Origin: Macrosteles quadrilineatus
Lineage: Eukaryota; Arthropoda; Insecta; Hemiptera; Cicadellidae
Assembly: GCF_028750875.1 (NCBI RefSeq)
Contig: NW_026542599.1
Span: 20,138,484-20,202,483 of the forward strand
Length of the DNA stretch: 64,000 nucleotides
Reading direction: 5' to 3'
Positions 1 to 10,730 of this stretch are shown here, in pieces. Under the pieces are notes generated by a model that did no database searches, was not told the DNA's origin, and saw nothing but the letters and a program-made list of their open reading frames with translations. A program made the translations under genes and the position numbers. Positions within the stretch are counted from its first letter, which is position 1; each line of letters opens with the position of its first letter.

Positions 1-785
1 TCCTTTGGAGTTCTGTCACGGGAAATGTCGATTTCGGAGAAAGACTCGTCCAGTTTGCTTTTGTCAAATCTGGAACTAAATTCACGAGCGTCTTCGATAA
101 CTTTAAATATGATTTTAAGGGGACGAAACTTGCCGCTTGCGTGTTTACCAATGCGGAACGTTTTAAATGAGTAAGAATCCTTTGAGAGATCCAGAGCGTT
201 GATAATATCTTTGATAAGTTGTCCATCATGTTGGATCCTCTCTAACGTGTTCTTGCTAGAGGATTCACGAAGTCCGTGAATTATTACATTGCCAGCACGA
301 GCATTTCTGTCACCGATTTCCTCGACGATCGCCTCGATGGAAGTAGAAGAAGGATCAGCGGATGAGAGAGTACTAAAGTTGTTCTCTAGGGTTTCTATTC
401 GTTTCTCAACTTCGGATAGTCGGGGCTCGAGATTCGTTAGCTTTTCATTGATGACAATCAAATCAGCCTTTATATCACCTATATCGACAGGAACCCTGGA
501 TAGATCATTCAACTTACTCAGAACCTCAGACATTTGTGAGATTAAGATCTGGCCTGGATTCTGTTTGGTGGACACGCAATCAACCCTTTCACAGACCCAT
601 TTGCAATTTTTATCCTTAGAAAGTTTTTGATATTCGGGGCCGGATACCCCAACACAGTGAGCGTGAAACCACCGCTCACAGAGATGCTCACATTGGAGTC
701 CCTTCTCCGAGTCCAATACTTTCTTGAAGCAAATTGAGCAGGCTGATCCGCTGAGAAATCCATTTTTGGCTTCAAAAGTGGGAAA
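1..785 (-). CDS. Partial non-LTR retrotransposon ORF1 with PHD finger
   Basis: The minus-strand frame is open from 785 to the window edge, so the C-terminus lies outside. It encodes a PHD-type zinc finger (CSIC, then CEHLC, WFHAHC and WVCERVDC, with paired Cys/His spacing typical of PHD fingers). A Glu/Lys/Leu-rich probable coiled coil follows (about 533-380), then a block containing NVIIHGLRES, which resembles the RRM-like nucleic-acid-binding part of LINE ORF1 proteins. In CR1/jockey-type LINEs, ORF1p binds RNA and chaperones retrotransposition. The frame has no ATG before the PHD finger; a stop lies at 786-788 and the first in-frame ATG is at 533. An ATG in another frame at 823 could reach it only by frameshift, so the 5' end is damaged or misassembled. 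It is a transposon gene, not a host gene. Clade is uncertain. Confidence 0.75.
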
Positions 786-1229
786 TTATAAAGAGGTTTA
801 AATATACTATTCAAATCCTTCACCCTGGTGAGAGAGGTAGAAAATCAAACAATATTAACAATGTACTAGAGGTTTCTTGTATAACAGATTAGAAAACAGT
901 GCCATTTTAAAGCTGCATGCATAAAAATCTAATAGCCTTTACATGCAGTTGAGTAGTGCTACAGGTTGCATGGCATGGAAATTGACCTAGCAATGATGAT
1001 GATCATTGAGCAGAAAAAGGGCGTAAAGCAGAAGACAGACGCCGGTTCATTCATGCAAGTAGTTGGTCGTCTGTAGAGCAGGTATAATAAGTAAATTAAA
1101 TAATATTTTCCAAAAATGTTCAAATAGATAATTATAAAAAAACGAAGCTGGACTAATATTGAAGCAAAAAAAGTTCAACTCACATATATAACGTAATAGT
1201 TCAGGTAAAATTATACTAAAAACCCAGTA
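786..1229. other. Unassigned sequence between ORF1 and the palindrome
   Basis: AT-rich sequence that may include the 5' UTR of the minus-strand LINE. I see no coding frame, RNA gene or repeat I can name. Confidence 0.4.
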
Positions 1230-3639
1230 GAAAACATAAAAATTAGCCCATTCATGAAACTTCCAGGAAACGTAGTAATTACCATTAGGTATTGAAATCT
1301 GAAGAGTCCCTAGTGATTGTGGGGGTGGAAGTACCATTTTATGGGGTTTTAAGTTTATGGGGGTAGTGATTTTGAGAAAATTTTTATTTATGGGATCCTA
1401 GCAAGTGGGGTGTCGTTTTCTGTGTTTCTTAGGATGCAGAATCGAAAAAGAACATAATAAAAGCAATAAAACCGACAGTTTATCAGAAAAAGACTAATTT
1501 ATTGATGAAAAACTAAATATGACAAATTAAGGTAAAATAATCCAGTTAATTAATATCAATCACATATTACAAAATTGATCATGAGTCTGTGTCACATGTT
1601 AAAGTTGTGAGGAAAATTAATCAAGAAACTGGTAGTTACGAATCTTTAACCACCACGTGTCATATCAGCTACTGATGCGTCATCACCTTCCATGGAATCG
1701 TCAGGGTCTCTAACTCGTTCTTCTCCATCATCGTTTAGACTTATCACTGACAGCTTAGTAGTGGGATTGGGTAGCAGAAACATATTTTAGTTCTGGCAAT
1801 GATCCTGCAACTTAGGGTGAAGATAATATATAAGACCAAGTATGTAAAACCGCCCAGAACCGAATTTTTAAGGACCTTGGTCGCCCGTAATGACATCATC
1901 AATATGGCGCTCGTAAGAGGATGCTGGGTCGCTATGAATTGCTTATTATACCAAAATGCCTGAACCAATTTTAATGAAATTTGGCATACAAGTGCTTGAA
2001 TACTATATCTAATCCCAGTTTGTCAATGGTCGAGTTTGGTTAGGTCATTTCAAAATGGCGGCCGTTAATAATTAAAATAATTAAAATTTTTTTAATGTTT
2101 TGTTTTTTCAACTCTCTCCAGAAATCTGCAGCGATCTTTCATTTTCCTTGCAATCACAGGTTGTGATGCCATCTCTGCATTTCATGGAATAGGCAAAATA
2201 CCCCCACCGCAGCTAACCTGCAGATTAAGTGAGTTTTCATTTGCCTGATATGATTTTGAAATAAATCCATTTCAATAACATTAAGTTTAGTGTTAAATAG
2301 GTTTGCTGCTACGGGGAGGGTAATAAAGTATGTTTTTATTAAAACATGAATAGGTTAAATAAATTCGCCAAGTTTTATCAAAATATAACCATAAACTAGC
2401 AAAATAACTAATCAGGGTATTCAAAATAGTCTAGAGAGAAATTAGAAAATTTTACGTTTAGAGGGGCAAACATGAGAAAACCCTATTATTACCCCATTAA
2501 TCCCCCAGAACACCCCGTTCTCATGGTCCGATCATGCTGGTTCGCGAACTCGTTCAAGTAAACGTAAATTTACATGTTTTTTACCAAATTTCGTCAACAT
2601 TGGGTAATTTTTGCTTGAGTTATTACTTGAGTTGTGCTAACGTTCTTTAAAAAGTATCGACACGTCTAGAGTCATTAACGCTGTTAAAGTTTGTTGTTAT
2701 ATCATATAGAAAAGTACAACAAATCTTTGGATTAATTCTAACGAGTTCGCAATCCATGGGACCATGGGAACGGGGTTTTTGGGGGGATTTATGGGGTCAA
2801 AATTGGGTTTTGTCATTTTGTCAGACCATTGACAAACTGGGATTAGATATAGTATTCAAGCACTTGTATGCCAATTTTCATTAAAATCGGTTCAGGCATT
2901 TTGGTATAGTAACCAATTCATAGCGACCCAGCATCCTCTTACGAGCGCCATATTGATGACGTCATTACGGGCGACCAAGGTCCTTAAAAATTCAGGTCTG
3001 GGCGGTTTTACATACTTGGTCTTATATGTTATCTTCACCCTAAGATGCAGGATCATCGCCAGAACTGACATATGTTTCTGCTACCCATCCCCACTACTAA
3101 GCTGTCAGTGTTAAGTCTAAACGATGATGGAGAAGAACGAGTTAGAGACCATGACGATTCCATGGAAGGTGATGATGCATCAGTAGCTGATGAACAATAT
3201 GACACGTGGTGGTTAAAGAGTCGTAACTACCAGTTTCTTGGTTAATTTTCCTCACAACTTTAAAATGTGACACAGACTCATGATCAATTTTGTAATAGGT
3301 GTTTGGTATTAATGGATTATTTTACCTTAATTAATTTGTCATTTGTCATATTTAGTTTTACATTAATAAATTAGTCTTTTTCTGATAAACGGTCGGTTTT
3401 ATTGCTTTTATTATGTTCTTTTTCGATTCTGCATCCTAAGAAACATAGAAAACGACACCCCACTCGCTTGGATCCCATAAATAAAAATTTTCTCAAAATC
3501 ACTACCCCCATAAACTTAAAACCCCATAAAATTGTACTTCCACCCCCACAATCACTAGGGACTCTTCAGATTCCAATACCTAATGGTAATTACTACGTTT
3601 CCTGAAAGTTTCATGAATGGGCTAATTTTTATATTTTCT
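1230..3639. repeat. 2.4-kb inverted repeat with arms of about 0.8 kb
   Basis: The segment 1230-2031, reverse-complemented, matches 2824-3639 along its length with scattered substitutions and small indels. The outer ends share the stretch around CCCATTCATGAAAC and the inner ends share GACCATTGACAAACTGG. The loop (2032-2823) holds a reverse-oriented family A fragment and a smaller inverted piece near 2745-2815. Weak open frames occur in both arms, but most differences between them change the amino acid, so they are probably non-coding. The ends have no clear short terminal motif or target duplication. It may be two head-to-head copies of one element rather than a single Foldback transposon. Confidence 0.75.
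2197..2560 (-). mobile_element. Family A repeat, 3' half, reverse orientation
   Basis: It starts with AATACCCCCACCGCAG, the reverse complement of the family A 3' end, and continues to the conserved GGTTCGCGAACTCGTT segment. It lies in the loop of the large inverted repeat. The 5' half is absent. Confidence 0.6.
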
Positions 3640-4510
3640 TAAGTGAGTTTTACCTGTACTATAAGTGAAGCTCAGGTAAAACTAAATAGCAAATGCACAG
3701 ATGTAAAACATGCAGATCAGAGATTCATCCACAGAGCAAAAAAAAAATCTTTGTTATCAATGTACTACCTATATAGTTTCCATAGCAACTGAACTAAATT
3801 ACAGTTTTTCATGTTTTATTTTCCTGTTTGTGTACACAATAAAATCATGAGAAATGTATTTGAATTTTCACAAAACAGGCTTCATCTAAATGTACCAACG
3901 TGAAATTTGAGAGGGAAAACAACAGTGGCAACTCGTGTTATCTACAGCACCAAAGAGTGTGGACATTAATTAAAATTGTTGATGGAAAGTAGTTAAATAA
4001 TATAATTAGAGGTCGGTAGCGTGTCACCGGTATTGTAAAAGTTCGCGCTTGTTCGTCCCTCCTCCATTTTTCCAGTAGCAATTATTTCAAAGTTGTTTGT
4101 TTATTTTTTAAAACATATCTTGAAAATCAAACCAGTAATGTTTCCCGTATAAGTAGTTAGTTGTAAATAGCGTTTCTAGGTTCTTAATTTATCTCTGAAT
4201 GTCTGTTTTTCTATTATTTTAATTAATTTGTAAGAAGACTCGTGTGCGAATTGCGCTTTTTCATAAGAGCTTAACACTTGTTTCCAATACAAAATGGAAC
4301 TAATGAAATACTCTTTTACGTTCTAAATGCTATGTAAATAATAGTACGAAGGTGGATAGTATAAATAATTTACAATTAGTTTAAAATTTAAGTTTTAGAT
4401 TGTAGTTCTGTATCAAAAAGAGTGATTTACCTATCTCAATCAGTGAAATTAGCCTGGGCTATTTAAATTAGTTGTCATTATCTTGTTTGTCTCTTGTTTG
4501 TTGTTTGTCT
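3640..4510. other. Unassigned AT-rich sequence
   Basis: No coding potential, tRNA-like sequence or repeat could be recognised. Short frames have no family features. Confidence 0.4.
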
Positions 4511-5526
4511 CTCATTGTCATGGGAGACCTCAATATTAATTTAGCTTGTGATACAGTTCCGGCGCAAAAACTCATTACCTACCTACATGGCATCCTTTGA
4601 CTTGCAAAATATTATAACGTCATATACTAGAGAAGCACATGGATCTCGCAGTCTTATTGATCATGTGTTTACTGATAATAAGAGTGTTGATAGCTCAGTT
4701 ATCATATCAGGACTCTCTGACCACAGTGCCCAAACTGCAACTTTTCATTTTAATAACACCATTCAAACCCCAAAAGCCCTATATAAATATGAGAGACTTT
4801 TTTCAAACTCAAATATAGAATCGTTCTCGTATAGTATAGAATCGTTCTCGTATTTCTCCTATCTAAGGAAACCTGGGATGAAATATATAATGCAGCAGAT
4901 TTGCAAACAAAGTTTGGAGATTTTTTATCAAAAATTACCCACTTGTTCAAAAACTCTTTCCCAATAAAAAAAAAGAAAATAAATAAGAATAAACCTCGAA
5001 AAAAAATCCATTCAAATGAAATAACAAAAGTCAAGGAACAGCTACTAGTTTTATACAACATGACAAAACATCTTGAATCCTCCCATTACTTGAGTCAAAA
5101 TTACAGAAAAATGAAAACCCAGTATAGACGATTAATAAGAGAGAAAAAGTCTGAGGCAACACTTCAAAGAATAGAGAAGTCCGATAACAAAGCTAAAGCA
5201 ATATGGGATATAATAAACCAGAGTAGACAGTCCTCTAATATGAAACCCTCCGAAATAATTCTTGAGAATGAAGACCATGAGCCGATCAGTGACCCCAAAG
5301 AAGTGTCCAACAAGCTAAATACATACTTTGCAGATATAGGAAAAAATTTTAACCTTCCCCCCAATAACTCTCCAAATTCACAGATGATTAACCCCAGCTC
5401 CATGTTTCTATATCCAACAACTGAGGAGGAGATCTTAGATACGATCAAAAGCTTAAAAAACTAGAAATCGGCTGGTGTTGATGAGATATCACCCTTTTTA
5501 TTAAAAAGGTTGCAGCTTGCATAGCA
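4511..5526 (+). pseudogene. Broken LINE ORF2: endonuclease end, linker and start of RT
   Basis: Three frames together read as the middle of a non-LTR retrotransposon ORF2. From 4517 comes MGDLNIN, an AP-endonuclease motif. Frame shifts near 4585, and the endonuclease end follows with SLIDHVFTD and the catalytic SDHSAQ. A second shift near 4860 leads into a basic linker (4901-5464) and an in-frame TAG at 5462. The first RT block then reads KSAGVDEISPFLLKR, and another shift precedes the gap. A 19-bp tandem duplication (TATAGAATCGTTCTCGTAT) lies near 4815-4855. The catalytic RT core is missing. The N-terminal endonuclease is absent or too diverged to see. It is a dead copy of a CR1/jockey-like LINE. 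Confidence 0.8.
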
Positions 5527-5549
5527 NNNNNNNNNNNNNNNNNNNNNNN
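5527..5549. other. Assembly gap (23 N)
   Basis: A run of 23 N lies exactly between the LINE fragment and a TA microsatellite, so the join may not be contiguous in the genome. Confidence 0.99.
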
Positions 5550-5550
5550 T

Positions 5551-5582
<32 letters not shown>

Positions 5583-5613
5583 TACGTATATATATATATA
5601 TATATATATATAT
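5550..5613. repeat. (TA)n microsatellite
   Basis: Mostly TA dinucleotides with two TACG interruptions. In family A the same position, just before the GTCC(G/A)T block, is occupied by TA repeats (compare 13866-13937), so this is probably the internal microsatellite of the adjacent family A copy. Confidence 0.9.
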
Positions 5614-6423
5614 ACGTCCGTGAACGCGATAACTTGAGTAATTTTTGTCCAAGTAATCAAACTTGGCAAATTTATTTATTTTCTACTAAGCTATCAATAT
5701 TTTACTCAAAAACACACTTTATTAGTTTCCTTGTAGCAGCAAACCTAGGTACTCGTTAAACCTAATGTTATTAAAATATATTTAACTGAAAATCAATTCA
5801 GACAAATGGAAATTCGCTTAGTCGGCAGGTTTGCTGCGGCGGGGGTATTAACCTTGTATATTTGTTTATGCAACTGAAAATTTTTTGTCCGATTTTGATG
5901 AAATTTGGTTTAAAGGTGTAAAGCGGGATAAACTTGAATGAGTTCGCGAACCAGCACGATCGGATCATGGGAACGGGGCTTTACGGGGGGTTTTATGGGG
6001 TAAAAATTGGTTTTTCTCACTTTTGACCCTCAAAACACAAAATTTCCCGATTTATCTTTAGACCTTTTTAAAGAGCTTAAAAAAACAAATAATTTAGTAT
6101 ATAAAAGTATTTTCGTTCGATTATTAGTAACGGAGAAAATTAAAAAAATTGTAAATTTAAAATTCCCATGTTATTCTTATGGTGAATATTGTCAAATGTT
6201 GTAGTTTGCTTGTTTATGGATATATTTTGATCAAACTTGGCAAATTTATTTATTTTCTACTAAGCTATTAATATTTTACTCAAAAACACACTTTATTAGT
6301 TTCCTTGTAGCAGCAAACCTAGGTACTCGTTAAACCTAATGTTATTAAAATATATTTAACTGAAAATCAATTCAGACAAATGGAAATTCGCTTAGTCGGC
6401 AGGTTTGCTGCGGCGGGGGTATT
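5614..6423 (+). mobile_element. Family A repeat, rearranged copy with duplicated 3' end
   Basis: The segment begins with the family A post-microsatellite block (GATAACTTGAGTAATTTTTG), jumps straight to a 3' terminal piece ending in TGCTGCGGCGGGGGTATT at 5849, then resumes with the family A middle (TGAATGAGTTCGCGAACCAG) and ends with a second 3' terminus at 6423. The 193-bp pieces 5657-5849 and 6231-6423 differ at one visible position. Unit A of the duplication starts immediately afterwards. Confidence 0.75.
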
Positions 6424-7344
6424 TTTTATTTAAAACAATATTTAAATTGAGACATTTTACATTCCTAGCATATTAAAACCCAGTCATGAATCTTAAATGT
6501 TTTTACTAATACGTGGATGTCAGACGTTTGGTTTTATCTCACTAATGATTTTCAGATGTTTTACTTTAACATTATAATCCTGAAAAGTGTTTACATTGGG
6601 AAAAGTAAATCAATCTGCAAATGGATCTGATAACCATCTCTTTTGAGATGTTTTTGTGAACACTAAATTGAAATGAAACTCAATACCAAGCTTTTTAACA
6701 TTGGAAATTTACATTTTAAATTCTGCATTTAGTAATGTAGTGCGAAATAAAATTGTACTAATAAAGCTTAGAATTTTTGATTTACAAACTACGTTTTAAA
6801 CCAATCAAACACTTTGAAATATATCTCCTAATGCTCAATAGAAATTAAATTTGCTTCGAATGTTTGATTTTAGTAATTAATTAAATTAAGGTTATCTATA
6901 GAAACCATCAAGTTAACTCACCTAGTTATATTGTGATATTTATTAACGATAGTATTTTTTGTGTTGTACTCCAACTTCTTAGCCTATTACACTAAGCTAT
7001 AGTCCGTATTCGAGTTATATTAGGCTAGTCCTAGAGGATTGAAATACTTTATTACCATTTAGATAAATCCCATTGCTGATGTGCGAGAATTTTATCATGC
7101 ACCTCATATTTTGAACCAAGGTCCCGTACAATATAACTAGGATAGTATTAAAATCACAACTAAAAACCTATGGACTTTTCTTTTTAAAATGCGTTGAATA
7201 AGTTCGAATAAGGAAAGGATATAAGCAAATATATTTTGTTTATAAGCCTACAAAATAAAATAAATGTTCACAAAGAATTTGAAAAATGTAGAAACCAAAA
7301 ACACTTATGATCAGGATCAAACGCATCTAATAATGACAATTCAC

Positions 7345-7414
7345 GATCACAAATCATCGAATCTGATATATTTGATAAATGAGAAACATGTGATCCGTAA
7401 ATTTCCAAATGGTT
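7345..7414. promoter_or_regulatory. Conserved block E1, unit A copy
   Basis: About 70 bp around AAACATGTGATCCGTAAATTT is retained nearly unchanged in units A, B and C. It holds an E-box-like CATGTG and a GATA-like TGATAA; copies B and C also have a TCF-like CTTTGAT. No frame is shared as coding. A regulatory role is inferred only from retention. Confidence 0.4.
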
Positions 7415-8420
7415 GACACAAGTGCATTTACATAAATGGCTTATACTGCAACTGAACTGAGAAATTCTAGCATTTAACAGTATTGAATCATCTGTATGTT
7501 CAATGAGAGTAAACCGGAATCACTGGAACAATTATTTGGTATTCGATAACCCAGTTGAATTAGAAGTTTTTATATTGTGAAAACGTTAAACCATAAGTCA
7601 TTGTCCTATGACTGAATATTGATTTTTATTCATGAAAAGTATTATACCTCACAATACTTCAAACAAATTAACGTAAAAAATTGGTATGATAAAAACAAAC
7701 CAAATAGGCCTGTAAGATTATAAAATTGTTCGTTTGGTCGTAAACTTGCATCCTTCTACAAAACACCGTTAATACTAATTTATTTTTCATATACAATACC
7801 TAAAAATGACATTCATGACGAAAAACCGATATGACAGAAAAACAAAATAAAAATAAATGTATATATAATGTGTTCAAAGTAATCGTAGTTTGGTTCAATG
7901 GCTTTCCACTTGTAAACGACCAATGTGGGTGAAAGTCCATTTAACAAAACCTACTTCATTAATTAAATTTTCCACTTTAAATAACACTTGATATATTTTA
8001 AATTAGGATTTGATAATATAATAGCAATAAAATTATTGTTGGTACTAGAAAAGAAATGTTTAAAAGTACAATGTTATGTTTTTATTTAATACAAAAAGAT
8101 TAGTTAAATAGGAAACTCAATATTTTTTAATATTACATTCATAACGGTTTTAGTTGGTTTGACAATTTTATGTCAATAATCATACAAGGCTTAATTTAAA
8201 AGTTTACCTCGTAAAAACTTTTGTAGAAAAACTAGAATTATTAAATTTTAAATAAAAATGTATAGAACTCTATGAAACTTATGGAATGTATGTAACTTTT
8301 TAATAGAAATGTATAGATAAACATTCTTCTACTGCGGAAATCAGAGAGGCTTACGTCCGTAAAGGGGTTTTGTGAATCAGTAAAACTACGTAAATGTAAT
8401 GGGAAAACTTTTAAAAACTA

Positions 8421-8564
8421 CACACCAACCACCGTCCATAACGTATGATTAGAGCTGCATGATTATAAAGATAAATGCCACAGTGAAAGGCCACACCACA
8501 GGGTACTCTGGGGCATTGAAGCTTACTGTGACTGGGTAATAATTTATAGCTCGTTGCTGGTCAA
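8421..8564 (-). other. Conserved block E2, unit A copy: candidate exon or core promoter
   Basis: This block is the best conserved in the window. About 80 bp, from GATTAGAGCTGCATG to CATTGAAGCTTAC, is the same in all three units, except that A has GCTTACTG where B and C have GCTTACAG. On the minus strand it reads YYPVTVSFNAPEYPVVWP then FTVAFIFIIMQL and a TAA stop, a possible C-terminal membrane segment. Differences in the upstream frame are substitutions or one whole-codon deletion. A second reading is a minus-strand core promoter: TATAAATTA lies about 32 bp upstream of TTCAATG, normal TATA-to-initiator spacing. I do not recognise the peptide, and the sequence alone does not separate the two readings. 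Confidence 0.45.
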
Positions 8565-9424
8565 GCAGTATAATGTGTGAAATATTTTATATAGGGTGCG
8601 AATATTTAAACTCCTTAAAACTAATCATTATAACTAATTCTCATAAGGCAAAATTTGTCCTGTGTTTAACCATCCTAAAGGTAATGGGTTTATATATTAA
8701 ATTTTAAAAAACTCCATTTTAAATATGGTTTTACAAAGTAAAGTAGAGTGAGTATATTACTTAATAAGGACTTGGTTTGTACATGATTCAATCACTATTT
8801 AAATCTTTGTTTATAACATAATTGTTAAATTTCACATCGGATCTAGGGTAGTTGGAAACTGTGTCTGGATTTTCATATTTTTAGTAACAGATTTAAAAGC
8901 AAAGTCTCTGATTAAAATACTAACTAGTCAGTCAAAGACAAGTTATTTAACGTATATAAACAAAGCTTTCAAAACACTGCTCAACGGGCTTAAAAAGTAT
9001 AGCTGAAGTATAAACAAATTTTTATCTTCAATTGAATACAAAACAGGATTACAAGTTCACATATATGTATACTTAGTTCTCTTCAGAATGCATTAATCTT
9101 TTATGTAGACTGATTAGTTTTGAATAGCTGAAACGATTGATGAATAGATTAAACTATTGATGAATAGTTGAAACTATTGATTAATAGATATGATCATAGT
9201 CAGTCCATCGTATAAAGTTGAGAAATTAACTATTAAAAACATTATATTGCAAGTTAAAATCCATCCAAACACAGTGTGGCTAACCAACATAATACCACTG
9301 ATGTATCAGTCAGATATGCGTGGTCAATGTCCGTCTGTCCTTGCTTATCTAGTGATGACATCTCTATATCCCATGGCAACGTAGTGGCTATAAATTGTTG
9401 TATGATTATTGTTATAAGGTATAA

Positions 9425-9603
9425 GGGCAAGGTGGTCTAGTAGTTAGAGCGCGGGACCTCGGTCCTTGAGGTCACGGGTTCAAATCCCGCCAAATAACCG
9501 ATGTATTTGATTCAAGTGACAATGTCGTAGCACCTTAGTCTAGCCTGAAGTAATGTGAAAAACAATTATGGGCTCGTGCCTAGCGTCCTAGGACAAAAAA
9601 TGT
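9425..9603 (+). mobile_element. tRNA-derived SINE with intact target-site duplication
   Basis: The head is tRNA-like, with a box-A-like TGGTCTAGTAG and a box B GGTTCAAATCC. The body contains CCTGAAGTAATGTGAAAAAC, which recurs in other SINEs here. It is flanked by perfect 11-bp repeats ATAAGGTATAA at 9414-9424 and 9604-9614, as expected for LINE-mobilised insertion. Unit C lacks this copy. Transcription would be by RNA polymerase III from the internal promoter. Confidence 0.9.
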
Positions 9604-9826
9604 ATAAGGTATAATCTTTTTTAGATCACTTAGGGACAAAAACAGGAATGTATTCTTATTTTTTTACGTGTTTGTGTTGGAGTGCATGATTCTTTTACTG
9701 TGGGTAATCCACAACCGTGGATCCAATCAAGTACTCTGTGATTTATATTTTAGAAAAATGCACGGTGCAAAATCCTTTTAAGTTTTTTTCTGCTATTTAT
9801 TCCTAGAAATCATTTAAGACGTATTG

Positions 9827-9948
9827 GTGAATTTCCCATATAGGAAAGCTTTTAATGTAGGTCTCATGGTAAACGTAGATCCGGGACAGATTTTCCTTTT
9901 TTTGTTTGATACCCCACAAGCCAAAAACACTGTCCGTTCAAAATCATA
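9827..9948 (+). mobile_element. Family A repeat, 5' end fragment
   Basis: The segment runs from GTGAATTTCCCATATAGG through the TCTCATGGTAA block and GCCAAAAACACTGTCCGTTC, matching the first 130 bp of the full family A copy at 13735. The rest of the element is missing. Confidence 0.65.
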
Positions 9949-10557
9949 TTCCATTGTCAAGATAAAATAAAGATAAATAGAGAATGCATTATTCTCAAAG
10001 AAGCTACATGATCTCTGTAACTTTATATTTTTGTAATAAACATTTTTATCTAAAACTTTTTCCAAACGATCTTTATGATACTCTGTGTGTATTATAGGGT
10101 AGATGAAGTTTATTTTAGAAAATATTTCAAGAGCACTTGTATTTAGTATCTACAAGTTTCTATAAAACGACACTAACTACAAAATATTGAACAGCAAATA
10201 GCTTAAATATCACGACTTTTTGTGTTGTGAAACATGGCAAAATGAGACGCAACCCCGACTAGTATAGCCTTATTTTACCTTACTTTACAATATAAAATCG
10301 TGATATTTTAGTTATATGTTTTTTGACTCGTTGAACTCGTTCTTAATTGATAAGATATTTTAAATGCAAAATAAATGTGCACATGATATTTTAAATGTAA
10401 ATTTGTTAGTGTAAGAATGCAAAATGGCTGATATCTAGTTAATGTTTTTGGAAAAAATTCTTTTTAATGTCGACTCATTAAAAATTTACTGGAATTCGGC
10501 TGATTACTTATGGTACACCATGTATACCTACACAACAATTAATTTGAGAGGTTTACC

Positions 10558-10730
10558 TAGACCAATTGCCTCTACAGGAGGTTAGTTATGTTGTATTTGC
10601 TGGTGTCGTGACATCACTAATATCAAGTTCACTGTCTTGTTATCCATCTTCACTAAAATTGGCTGATGAATTCATAATGGAGTATTGGATATCAGTCACC
10701 ACTTAATCAATGAATTAATTCTCACTTGGA
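10558..10730. other. Conserved block E4, unit A copy
   Basis: It matches 49774-49947 (unit C) and 62192-62355 (possible unit D), sharing ACCAATTGCCTC, the GATATCAAG region and GATATCAGTCACCACTT. The minus-strand frame open in unit C is broken in A and D by 2-bp indels, so the block is non-coding or a decayed exon. Confidence 0.5.

Noticed and set aside
1744..1968. A 74-codon frame with an open counterpart in the other arm of the inverted repeat
   Set aside because: Differences between the arms are mostly non-synonymous and no family is recognisable. It contains a GACGTCATCAATATGGCG-type sequence common in non-coding repeats.
5461..5759. Frames of repeated Ile and Tyr near the gap, and a similar one at 13862-14122
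   Set aside because: They translate TA microsatellites, and one crosses an N gap.
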